DNA of 64,000 nt from Pseudomonas frederiksbergensis (GTDB lineage Bacteria; Pseudomonadota; Gammaproteobacteria; Pseudomonadales; Pseudomonadaceae), in NCBI RefSeq assembly GCF_003732275.1, contig NZ_MOBM01000023.1:1-64000 (forward strand). Direction: 5' to 3'. A program made the position numbers and the translations under genes. The notes below the pieces were generated by a model. It was not told the origin of the DNA and did no database searches. It worked only from the letters and a program-made list of their open reading frames with translations. This document shows, piece by piece, positions 26,016 to 33,306 of this stretch (position 1 is the first letter of the stretch; every line of letters begins with the position of its first letter).

Positions 26016-26654
26016 ATGCCCATCCTCGAGATCCGCCATCCGCTGATCCGTCATAAACTTGGCCTTATGCGCCGCGCCGACATTAGCACGAAGAATTTCC
26101 GTGAGCTCGCTCAGGAAGTCGGTGCCTTGCTGACCTATGAAGCCACCAAAGACCTGCCGCTGGAAAGCTACGACATCGAAGGCTGGTGCGGCACGGTGTC
26201 GGTGGAGAAAATCGCCGGCAAGAAAATTACCGTGGTGCCGATCCTGCGAGCCGGTATCGGCATGCTCGAAGGCGTGCTGAGCCTGATCCCCGGTGCCAAA
26301 GTCAGCGCCGTGGGCGTGGCCCGCAACGAACAAACCCTGCAGGCCCACACCTACCTGGAAAAACTGGTGCCGGAAATCGACGAACGTCTGGCGATGATCA
26401 TCGACCCGATGCTCGCCACCGGCAGTTCCATGGTCGCCACCATCGACCTGCTGAAAAAGGCCGGTTGCAAGGACATCCGCGCGATGGTCCTGGTGGCTGC
26501 CCCTGAAGGCATCGCCGCGGTGGGGAAGGCTCACCCGGACGTGACCATCTACACCGCCTCCATTGACCAGAAACTGAACGAACACGGTTACATCATCCCA
26601 GGCTTGGGCGATGCCGGTGACAAGATCTTCGGCACCAAGCAGAAGGACGCTTGA
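26016..26654 (+). CDS. upp: Uracil phosphoribosyltransferase
   Basis: A 212-residue enzyme making UMP from uracil and PRPP. The PRPP-binding motif is MIIDPMLATGSSM, and the N-terminus MPILEIRHPLIRHKLGLMRR is typical. GGAG lies 9 nt before the ATG at 26016. The stop overlaps the start region of uraA (2-bp gap), so upp-uraA form an operon for uracil uptake and salvage. Confidence 0.96.
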   Translation: MPILEIRHPLIRHKLGLMRRADISTKNFRELAQEVGALLTYEATKDLPLESYDIEGWCGTVSVEKIAGKKITVVPILRAGIGMLEGVLSLIPGAKVSAVGVARNEQTLQAHTYLEKLVPEIDERLAMIIDPMLATGSSMVATIDLLKKAGCKDIRAMVLVAAPEGIAAVGKAHPDVTIYTASIDQKLNEHGYIIPGLGDAGDKIFGTKQKDA

Positions 26655-26656
26655 GC

Positions 26657-27931
26657 ATGCAGCAAGAGTTCAACGATCCGCTCTGGCGCACAGTGCTCTC
26701 GGGTGCGCAGATGCTGTTCGTGGCCTTTGGCGCACTGGTGTTGATGCCGTTGATTACCGGCCTCGACCCTAACGTGGCGCTGTTCACTGCAGGTTTGGGG
26801 ACGATTCTGTTCCAGATCGTCACCGGGCGTCAGGTGCCGGTGTTCCTGGCGTCGAGCTTTGCCTTCATCACACCGATCATTCTCGCCAAGGGCCAGTTTG
26901 GCCTGGCGGCGACCATGGGCGGTGTGATGGCTGCCGGTTTCGTCTACACCTTCCTCGGCCTTGCCGTGAAGATCAAAGGCACCGGGTTCATCGACCGTCT
27001 ATTGCCGCCGGTGGTGATTGGCCCAGTGATTATTTCTATCGGTCTGGCCATGGCGCCGATCGCGGCGAATATGGCGATGGGCAAGGCCGGCGACGGCACC
27101 GAGCTGATCCCTTACCAGACGGCGATGTTGATCTCGATGCCGGCGCTGCTGACCACCCTGATTGTTGCGGTGTTCGGCAAAGGCATTTTCCGCCTGGTGC
27201 CGATCATCTCCGGCGTGCTGGTGGGTTTTGCCATGGCGTTCTATTTCGGGGTGGTCGACACCGCGAAGATTGCTGCTGCACCGTGGTTCGCGATTCCACA
27301 CTTCACGGCGCCGGAATTCAACTGGCAGGCGATTCTGTTCATCGTTCCGGTTGCCCTGGCCCCGGCCATCGAGCACATCGGCGGCGTGATCGCGGTCGGT
27401 AGCGTGACCGGTCGCGATTACCTGAAAAAGCCCGGCCTGCATCGCACCTTGCTCGGCGATGGCATTGCCACCACCGCAGCCGGTCTGTTTGGCGGCCCGC
27501 CCAACACCACCTACGCCGAAGTGACTGGCGCGGTGATGCTGACCAAAAACTACAACCCGAAAATCATGACCTGGGCGGCGATCTTCGCGATCAGCCTGGC
27601 GTTCATCGGCAAGTTCGGCGCCCTGCTGCAAAGCATCCCGGTGCCGGTGATGGGCGGGATTCTGTGCCTGTTGTTCGGTTCGATTGCTGCGGTGGGGATG
27701 AACACAATGATTCGCCACAAGATCGACCTGGGCGAAGCACGTAATCTGGTGATTGTTTCGGTGACGCTGGTGTTCGGGATTGGCGGCGTGCTGGTCGGCA
27801 CCGGCACCGGCCCGGACGATTTCGGCCTCAAAGGCATCGCGCTGTGCGCGGTGGTGGCGATTGCGCTGAACCTGTTGCTGCCGGGTCATGACAGCTGGAA
27901 GCACAAGCAGGCGGATGAGCCGTTGTTGTAA
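26657..27931 (+). CDS. uraA: Uracil permease (NCS2/UraA family)
   Basis: A 424-residue NCS2 family proton symporter for uracil, with about 14 membrane segments. The signature region is FIVPVALAPAIEHIGGVIAVGSVTGRDYLKKPGLHRTLLGDG, including the substrate-binding Glu of the APAIEHIG segment. The ATG at 26657 follows the upp stop by 2 bp and is coupled to it. A REP pair follows immediately. Confidence 0.94.
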   Translation: MQQEFNDPLWRTVLSGAQMLFVAFGALVLMPLITGLDPNVALFTAGLGTILFQIVTGRQVPVFLASSFAFITPIILAKGQFGLAATMGGVMAAGFVYTFLGLAVKIKGTGFIDRLLPPVVIGPVIISIGLAMAPIAANMAMGKAGDGTELIPYQTAMLISMPALLTTLIVAVFGKGIFRLVPIISGVLVGFAMAFYFGVVDTAKIAAAPWFAIPHFTAPEFNWQAILFIVPVALAPAIEHIGGVIAVGSVTGRDYLKKPGLHRTLLGDGIATTAAGLFGGPPNTTYAEVTGAVMLTKNYNPKIMTWAAIFAISLAFIGKFGALLQSIPVPVMGGILCLLFGSIAAVGMNTMIRHKIDLGEARNLVIVSVTLVFGIGGVLVGTGTGPDDFGLKGIALCAVVAIALNLLLPGHDSWKHKQADEPLL

Positions 27932-27948
27932 CAGGCGACTCAATCCCC

Positions 27949-28062
27949 TGTGGCGAGGGAGCTTGCTCCCGCTTGAGTGCGCAGCACTCACAAAATCTTC
28001 CATCGACTGCAGAGATTTTGGGGCCGCTTCGCGACCCAGCGGGAGCAAGCTCCCTCGCCACA
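27949..28062. repeat. Paired REP-like palindromic element (TGTGGCGAGGG family)
   Basis: Inverted 23-bp arms at 27949-27971 and 28040-28062 (TGTGGCGAGGGAGCTTGCTC...). The spacer ends in TTTGGGGCCGCTTCGCGACC, the same core as the element at 8305-8474. It separates the convergent uraA and hemH genes. Confidence 0.88.
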
Positions 28063-28092
28063 ACAAGCCCGCCTTCACTTCAAGGTGTGTTC

Positions 28093-29118
28093 TTACAACG
28101 CCAACGGCGCTCGTTCACACAATGCGTTCAACGCCTTGGCCCATTGCGGATCACCGTTGAGACACGGCACCAGCACCAACTCCTCCCCTCCCGCTTCGCG
28201 AAATTGCTCCTTCCCGCGATCACCGATCTCTTCCAGGGTTTCGATGCAATCGGCGACGAACGCCGGGCACATCACCAGGACCTTCTTCACGCCGCTTTTG
28301 GCCAACTCATCGAGGCGCGCTTCGGTGTAGGGCTCGATCCACTTGGCCCGGCCCAGACGCGACTGGAACGACACCGACCACTTGCCGTCCGGCAGACCCA
28401 AGAGCCGGGCAAACTCGGACGCAGTGCGCAGGCATTGAGCGCGGTAGCAGGTGGCTAATACTTCCGGTGAAGCGTTCTGACAGCAATTTTCGCTTTTAAA
28501 GCAATGGTGACCGGTGGGATCGATCTTGGTCAGGTGCCGCTCCGGCAAACCATGAAAGCTCAGCAGCAGGTGATCGTAATCCTGCTGCAAATATGGCGTA
28601 GCGCTGGCCACCAGGGCATCGAGGTACTCCGGCTGATCATAGAACGGCTGGAGAATCGAGAACTGCACGTCGAGTTTCTTCTCCCGTACCACCCGTTTGG
28701 CTTCCTCGACTACCGTGGTCACGGTGCTGTCGGCGAACTGCGGATAGAGCGGCGCCAGGGTGATTTTTTTGTGACCCTGAGCCGCCAGACGGACCAGCGT
28801 CGACTCAATGGATGGCTCGCCGTAGCGCATCGCCAGTTCCACCGGGCCGTGGGTCCACTGCGCGGTCATGGCCCGTTGCAGACGACGGCTGAGCACCACC
28901 AGTGGCGAGCCGTCCGCCCACCAGATCGATGCGTAAGCGTGAGCCGATTGTTCCGGGCGCTTGATCAGAATCAACGACACCAGCAAACGCCGCACCGGCC
29001 ACGGCAGGTCGATCACATACGGATCCATCAGAAATTGATTGAGGTAGCTGCGCACATCCGCCACCGAGGTGGAAGCGGGTGAACCCAGATTGACCAGAAG
29101 CAACGCGTGATCGGTCAT
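28093..29118 (-). CDS. hemH: Ferrochelatase
   Basis: A 341-residue enzyme inserting Fe2+ into protoporphyrin IX, the last step of heme synthesis. The block LLLSFHGLPERHL carries the catalytic His and DCIETLEEIGDRG the partner Glu; the N-terminus LLLVNLGSPAS is typical. Its start lies 8 bp after the stop of the epimerase gene on the same strand, so they form an operon. Heme-precursor control fits a neighbourhood of light-protection genes, since protoporphyrin is a photosensitiser (inference). Confidence 0.95.
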   Translation of the reverse strand: MTDHALLLVNLGSPASTSVADVRSYLNQFLMDPYVIDLPWPVRRLLVSLILIKRPEQSAHAYASIWWADGSPLVVLSRRLQRAMTAQWTHGPVELAMRYGEPSIESTLVRLAAQGHKKITLAPLYPQFADSTVTTVVEEAKRVVREKKLDVQFSILQPFYDQPEYLDALVASATPYLQQDYDHLLLSFHGLPERHLTKIDPTGHHCFKSENCCQNASPEVLATCYRAQCLRTASEFARLLGLPDGKWSVSFQSRLGRAKWIEPYTEARLDELAKSGVKKVLVMCPAFVADCIETLEEIGDRGKEQFREAGGEELVLVPCLNGDPQWAKALNALCERAPLAL

Positions 29119-29126
29119 GCAACGTC

Positions 29127-30035
29127 CTATTTCTTAAGGCGGCTGGACAGATCGTCCAACGCCGCGCGCAAATCAGTGAACTGGAAAGTGAAGCCCGCTT
29201 CCAGCAAGCGAGCCGGCATGGCCTTCTGGCCACCCAGCAGCAACAATGACAACTCGCCCAGGCCCACCTTCAACACGAGGGTTGGCATCGGCATGAACGC
29301 CGGACGATGCAACACGCTACCCAACGTTTGGGCGAATTCGCGATTGCGCACCGGCTTGGGCGCGCAGGCATTATATGGACCGCTGGCCTCGTTGCGGTGC
29401 AGAAGAAAATCAATCAGGGCGATTTGATCCTTGATATGAATCCACGACATCCACTGCCGACCATTGCCGAGCGGCCCGCCCAGCCCCAGTTTGAACGGCA
29501 ACAACAGCCGCGACAAAAAGCCGCCCTCGGCGGACAGCACCAACCCGGTACGAATGAGGATCACGCGTATGCCCAAGGCTTCGGCGCGCTGCGCGGTTTC
29601 CTCCCAGGCGACGCACAACTGGCTGGCGAAATCATCAATGACCGGTGGCGAATCTTCAGTCAACTCCCGCTCACCACCGTCGCCGTACCAACCGATCGCG
29701 GAGCCAGAAATCAATACCTGCGGTTTCTGCTCGCGGCTTTCGAGCCAGGCCAGCAGGGTTTCGGTCAGGGTGATCCGGCTACTCCACAACAAGGCTTTGC
29801 GTTTATGAGTCCAGAGCCGATCGGCAATCGGTGCGCCCGCGAGGTTGATAATGGCATCCACCGGTTCTTGACCCAGGTCCTCAAGCCGTGCGATTCCACG
29901 AACCTGAGTGCCACAGACCTGGGCAACTTTTGCAGGCGTGCGACTCCAGACTGTCAGGCGATGTCCCTGACCCAACCAGTGTTGGCAGAGTTGACGTCCT
30001 ATCAAACCAGTACCGCCGGTCAGCAATATGTGCAT
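29127..30035 (-). CDS. TIGR01777 family NAD(P)-binding epimerase-like protein
   Basis: A 302-residue extended short-chain dehydrogenase with Rossmann motif TGGTGLIGRQL at the N-terminus, the block ISGSAIGWYGDGGERELTE, and the C-terminal DUF1731-like segment (PARLLEAGFTFQFTDLRAAL). TIGR01777 proteins have no firm function and are often near heme or cell-division genes. GAGGA lies upstream of the ATG at 30035. It is the first gene of the minus-strand unit with hemH, divergent from the renalase-like gene, with the LitR-type operator between them. Confidence 0.88.
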   Translation of the reverse strand: MHILLTGGTGLIGRQLCQHWLGQGHRLTVWSRTPAKVAQVCGTQVRGIARLEDLGQEPVDAIINLAGAPIADRLWTHKRKALLWSSRITLTETLLAWLESREQKPQVLISGSAIGWYGDGGERELTEDSPPVIDDFASQLCVAWEETAQRAEALGIRVILIRTGLVLSAEGGFLSRLLLPFKLGLGGPLGNGRQWMSWIHIKDQIALIDFLLHRNEASGPYNACAPKPVRNREFAQTLGSVLHRPAFMPMPTLVLKVGLGELSLLLLGGQKAMPARLLEAGFTFQFTDLRAALDDLSSRLKK

Positions 30036-30160
30036 GACATCTTCCTCGCGTGGCGTTTTACCCTGATCACTAGTCTATTTTTATAAGCAGGGATCTTTGG
30101 TATCGGGCAGGCTCTGTGCTTAACAATAGGCCAAGCTGTCAGAACGAGAACGCTAAAAGT

Positions 30161-30184
30161 TATACCAAAAAACAATATTGTACA
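30161..30184. promoter_or_regulatory. Class II LitR/PplR-type operator 1
   Basis: TATACC-N12-TGTACA, one mismatch from the T(G/A)TACA-N12-TGTA(C/T)A consensus I recall for P. putida PplR targets. It overlaps the -35 of the promoter at 30178-30206. A further lone TGTACA lies at 30206-30211. Confidence 0.7.
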
Positions 30185-30206
30185 GGTTTGAACCACGGCG
30201 TAGTCT
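30178..30206 (+). promoter_or_regulatory. Sigma70-like promoter for the renalase-like gene
   Basis: TTGTAC (30178-30183), 17-bp spacer, TAGTCT (30201-30206). The -35 lies inside operator 1. The start codon follows at 30232. Confidence 0.5.
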
Positions 30207-30231
30207 GTACAGAAAGGTAAACGAGGCCCCT

Positions 30232-31218
30232 ATGACTGTACCTATCGCAATCATCGGCACCGGCATCGCCGGACTCTCAGCCGCCCAGGCCCTTACGGAG
30301 GCCGGGCATGTCGTTCAACTTTTCGATAAAAGCCGCGGCAGTGGCGGACGCATGTCGAGCAAGCGCAGCGATGCGGGTGCTCTGGACATGGGCGCGCAAT
30401 ATTTCACTGCCCGCGACCGCCGCTTTGTCACCGAAGTCCAGCGCTGGCAAGCCAATGGCTGGGTCGCCGTGTGGACGCCGCAGCTCTATACCTTCCACGG
30501 CGGCCAGCTCAGGCCTTCGCCGGACGAACAGACACGCTGGGTCGGCACACCACGCATGAGCGCGATCACGCGCGGCCTGCTCGGTGATCTGGAAGTGCAT
30601 TTCGCTTGCCGCATCACCGAGGTCTATCGCGGTGAAGAACACTGGCACCTGCAAGACGCCGAGGGTTTCACTCACGGCCCGTTCAGCCATGTCGTCATCG
30701 CCACGCCCGCCCCTCAGGCGACCGCACTGCTGGCGGCCGCGCCGAAGCTCGCCGGAGCCGCCGCAGGGGTAAAAATGGAGCCGACCTGGGCCGTCGCCCT
30801 GGCGTTCGACACGCCATTGGAAACCACCATCGAAGGTTGCTTCGTGCAGGACAGTCCTCTCGACTGGCTGGCGCGCAACCGCAGCAAGCCGGGACGCGAC
30901 ACCACCCTCGACACATGGGTGCTGCACGCTACCAGTGCCTGGAGCCGGCAGCATATCGACCTGCCCAAGGAAGCGGTGATCGAGCAATTGCACGGTGCCT
31001 TTGCCGAACTGCTGCACGATGCCATGCCTGCTCCGACCTTCAGCCTCGCTCACCGCTGGCTGTACGCCCGGCCGGCCAGCAACCATGAATGGGGTGCCCT
31101 GGCCGATGCCGATCTGGGCCTGTATGTGTGCGGTGACTGGTGCCTGTCTGGCCGTGTCGAAGGTGCCTGGCTCAGTGGTCAGGAAGCAGCCCGCCGGCTG
31201 CACGAACACCTGCAGTGA
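30232..31218 (+). CDS. Renalase-like flavoprotein (dihydro-NAD(P) oxidase)
   Basis: A 328-residue FAD enzyme. The N-terminus PIAIIGTGIAGLSAAQALTEAG is a GxGxxG dinucleotide fold, followed by DKSRGSGGRMSSKR; the C-terminal FAD block is LGLYVCGDWCLSGRVEGAWLSG. From memory its sequence and length match the renalase characterised from P. syringae pv. phaseolicola, which oxidises the wrong-position isomers 2- and 6-dihydro-NAD(P) back to NAD(P)+ and makes hydrogen peroxide. Here it is the first gene downstream of a LitR-type operator, suggesting light or oxidative control. An open frame starts at 30178, but the ATG at 30232 matches the family N-terminus. Confidence 0.88.
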   Translation: MTVPIAIIGTGIAGLSAAQALTEAGHVVQLFDKSRGSGGRMSSKRSDAGALDMGAQYFTARDRRFVTEVQRWQANGWVAVWTPQLYTFHGGQLRPSPDEQTRWVGTPRMSAITRGLLGDLEVHFACRITEVYRGEEHWHLQDAEGFTHGPFSHVVIATPAPQATALLAAAPKLAGAAAGVKMEPTWAVALAFDTPLETTIEGCFVQDSPLDWLARNRSKPGRDTTLDTWVLHATSAWSRQHIDLPKEAVIEQLHGAFAELLHDAMPAPTFSLAHRWLYARPASNHEWGALADADLGLYVCGDWCLSGRVEGAWLSGQEAARRLHEHLQ

Positions 31219-31276
31219 ATTGAATCAAGTCCAGCCCATTGCTGCTGTCGACATGGGCAGCAGCCTCGCAAAAACC

Positions 31277-31300
31277 TATACAAAAAATTTGACTTGTACA
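31277..31300. promoter_or_regulatory. Class II LitR/PplR-type operator 2
   Basis: TATACA-N12-TGTACA, a full match to T(G/A)TACA-N12-TGTA(C/T)A. It covers the -35 and the start of the spacer of the promoter at 31289-31316. Confidence 0.78.
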
Positions 31301-31316
31301 CCTTTGAATCTATGAT
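31289..31316 (+). promoter_or_regulatory. Sigma70 promoter for the DUF523-merR-phrB operon
   Basis: TTGACT (31289-31294), 16-bp spacer, TATGAT (31311-31316). Operator 2 overlaps the -35 and operator 3 lies just downstream of the expected start. Confidence 0.7.
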
Positions 31317-31326
31317 GAAGTCATGT

Positions 31327-31350
31327 TGTACAGACCTAATAATCTGTACA
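31327..31350. promoter_or_regulatory. Class II LitR/PplR-type operator 3
   Basis: TGTACA-N12-TGTACA, a perfect consensus match whose centre is 50 bp from that of operator 2, downstream of the -10 at 31311-31316. A pair of operators spaced about five helical turns apart and bracketing a promoter suits repression by looping or cooperative tetramers. Confidence 0.78.
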
Positions 31351-31372
31351 GGTCTGGATTCGAGGCGCTCCG

Positions 31373-32332
31373 ATGCCCCCTACAGCCATGAAACCCAAAA
31401 TTGCCATCAGCGCCTGCCTGATGGGAGCCGAAGTGCGTTACAACGGCGGGCACAAAGCATCGCGGCTGTGCAGCATTACCCTCACCGATTATTTCGATTT
31501 CGTCCCGGTGTGCCCGGAAGTCGCCATTGGCCTGGGTATCCCTCGCGAACCGATCCGCCTGGTCGGCAACCCCGAACACCCGGAGGCTGTCGGCACTGTC
31601 CACCCTGAGATCAACGTCACCCAGCCGCTGGCCGACTATGGTCAAAAAATGGCAGTGGAGCTGGGCGAGATCTGCGGCTATATCTTCATGCAGAAATCCC
31701 CTTCGTGCGGGCTTGAACGGGTCAAGGTCTACCACGCCAACGGCGCGCCAGTGGACGGCGGTAGCCGTGGTATCTACGCCCAAGCCTTCTGTGCGCTGCA
31801 CCCTGATCTACCGGTGGAAGAAGACGGCCGCCTCAACGACCCGGTGCTGCGGGAAAACTTCCTCACCCGCGTGTTCGCCTACAGCGCCTGGCAGCAGTTG
31901 CTGCACACAGGCCTGACCCGGCGCAGCCTCACTGACTTTCACTCGCGCTACAAATACCTGTTGATGGCCCACAACACGGTGCAATACAAAACCCTGGGCA
32001 ACTTGCTGGGCAACATGGGCCAGTCCGATCTCGAAGAGCTCGGCCCGCGCTATTTCAGCGAGCTGATGGCGGCCCTGAAAAAATGCGCCACACGCCGCAC
32101 CCACACCAACGTGCTGCAGCACCTCAGCGGCTATCTCAAACAAGTCATCAGCCCTGAAGACAAACAGGAAGTGCAGCACGTCATCGGCCAGTATCGCCAG
32201 GGAATCGTGCCGCTGGTGGTGCCATTGACGCTGCTCAAACACTACTTTCGCCAACACCCGGATCCATACATTGCGCAACAGGTTTACCTGCAACCGCATC
32301 CGGAAAACCTCAGCCTGCGAAACGCGATTTAA
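31373..32332 (+). CDS. DUF523 and DUF1722 domain protein (YbgA-like)
   Basis: A 319-residue protein. The N-terminal DUF523 domain (about 1-150) has SACLMGAEVRYNGGH and MQKSPSCGLERVKVY, whose cysteines resemble metal or cofactor ligands. The C-terminal DUF1722 domain (about 190-305) contains FHSRYKYLLMAHNTVQYKTLG. Function is unknown; the combination is often linked to photolyase genes. GAGG lies 10 nt upstream of the ATG at 31373; a second in-frame ATG at 31388 begins MKPKIAISACLMG and is an alternative. The stop overlaps the start of the MerR gene by 1 nt, so the two are translationally coupled. Confidence 0.88.
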   Translation: MPPTAMKPKIAISACLMGAEVRYNGGHKASRLCSITLTDYFDFVPVCPEVAIGLGIPREPIRLVGNPEHPEAVGTVHPEINVTQPLADYGQKMAVELGEICGYIFMQKSPSCGLERVKVYHANGAPVDGGSRGIYAQAFCALHPDLPVEEDGRLNDPVLRENFLTRVFAYSAWQQLLHTGLTRRSLTDFHSRYKYLLMAHNTVQYKTLGNLLGNMGQSDLEELGPRYFSELMAALKKCATRRTHTNVLQHLSGYLKQVISPEDKQEVQHVIGQYRQGIVPLVVPLTLLKHYFRQHPDPYIAQQVYLQPHPENLSLRNAI

Positions 32333-33273
32333 TGAAGAATCCACCGGACACCAGCGCCAGCGAAGACCTTGGCAACGACTTCAAGAAGGCCTTGGACGCT
32401 GGTTGGCTGCCCATTCGTGAAGTGGCCCGGCAGACCGGGGTCAATGCCGTCACCTTGCGCGCCTGGGAACGGCGCTATGGGTTGATCGTGCCTCAGCGTA
32501 CGCCCAAGGGACATCGGCTGTTCTGTGCCGAACACGTTCAACGGATCCTGACGATCCTCACCTGGCTCAATCGCGGCGTGGCTGTCAGCCAGGTCAAACA
32601 ACTGCTCGACACGCCTCAGGGGCTTACCGACCCCGTCGGGAACGATTGGCTGGTGCTGCGCCAGACACTGCTGCAAGCGGTCACTCAGCTGGCCGAACGC
32701 ACCCTCGATGACACGGTGAATCAGGCGATGGCGCTGTATCCACCACGCACCTTGTGTGAAAAATTGTTGATGCCGTTGCTGGCGGAACTGGAACAACGCT
32801 GGCAAGGCCAGTTCGGCGCGCAGATGGAGCGGGTGTTTGTTTATTCCTGGTTGCGCAGCAAATTCGGCGCGAGGATCTACCATAACAACCGTCAGTTACG
32901 CACCGCGCCGCTGCTACTGATCAATCACTCCGACCTGCCGCTGGAGCCTTATCTTTGGCTCATGGCCTGGCTGATCAGCAGCGTCGATTGCCCGGTGGAA
33001 GTCTTCGACTGGCCGCTTCCCGCTGGCGAACTTGCGCTGGCGGTCGATCACCTGCAAGCCCGCGGCGTAGTGCTGTATTCCAGCAAAGCCATGAATCTTT
33101 CGCAGCTGACGAAACTTTTGAATGGCGTCCGCTGCCCAAAAATGATTGCCGGATCAACGGTGCGTATTCACCACACCGAGTTATCCACAAGAACCGCCGC
33201 CATTGCTGACTTGTCCCTGGCCGAAGACCCGTTGTCGGCCCATCAGGGCCTGATTCAGCGTGGGCTCATTTAA
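32332..33273 (+). CDS. MerR-family regulator, class II LitR/PplR-like
   Basis: A 313-residue regulator. The N-terminal MerR winged helix-turn-helix (WLPIREVARQTGVNAVTLRAWERRYGL) recognises DNA. The C-terminal region has the helical and Rossmann-like layout of CarH/LitR sensors but lacks the B12-binding motif (no DxHxxG), the hallmark of class II LitR such as PplR1 of P. putida. Class II LitR proteins repress light-induced genes in the dark. The gene sits between the DUF523-DUF1722 gene (overlapping by 1 nt) and phrB, as in P. putida (from memory). The T(G/A)TACA-N12-TGTACA sites upstream of its own operon are probably its targets, giving autoregulation. Confidence 0.9.
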   Translation: MKNPPDTSASEDLGNDFKKALDAGWLPIREVARQTGVNAVTLRAWERRYGLIVPQRTPKGHRLFCAEHVQRILTILTWLNRGVAVSQVKQLLDTPQGLTDPVGNDWLVLRQTLLQAVTQLAERTLDDTVNQAMALYPPRTLCEKLLMPLLAELEQRWQGQFGAQMERVFVYSWLRSKFGARIYHNNRQLRTAPLLLINHSDLPLEPYLWLMAWLISSVDCPVEVFDWPLPAGELALAVDHLQARGVVLYSSKAMNLSQLTKLLNGVRCPKMIAGSTVRIHHTELSTRTAAIADLSLAEDPLSAHQGLIQRGLI

Positions 33274-33306
33274 ATCGGATTTTTAATGGATCGCGCGGAT
33301 ACCACC

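Noticed and set aside
30206..30211. Extra TGTACA half-site upstream of the renalase-like gene
   Set aside because: No T(G/A)TACA partner exists 12 bp away, so it is not counted as a full operator.
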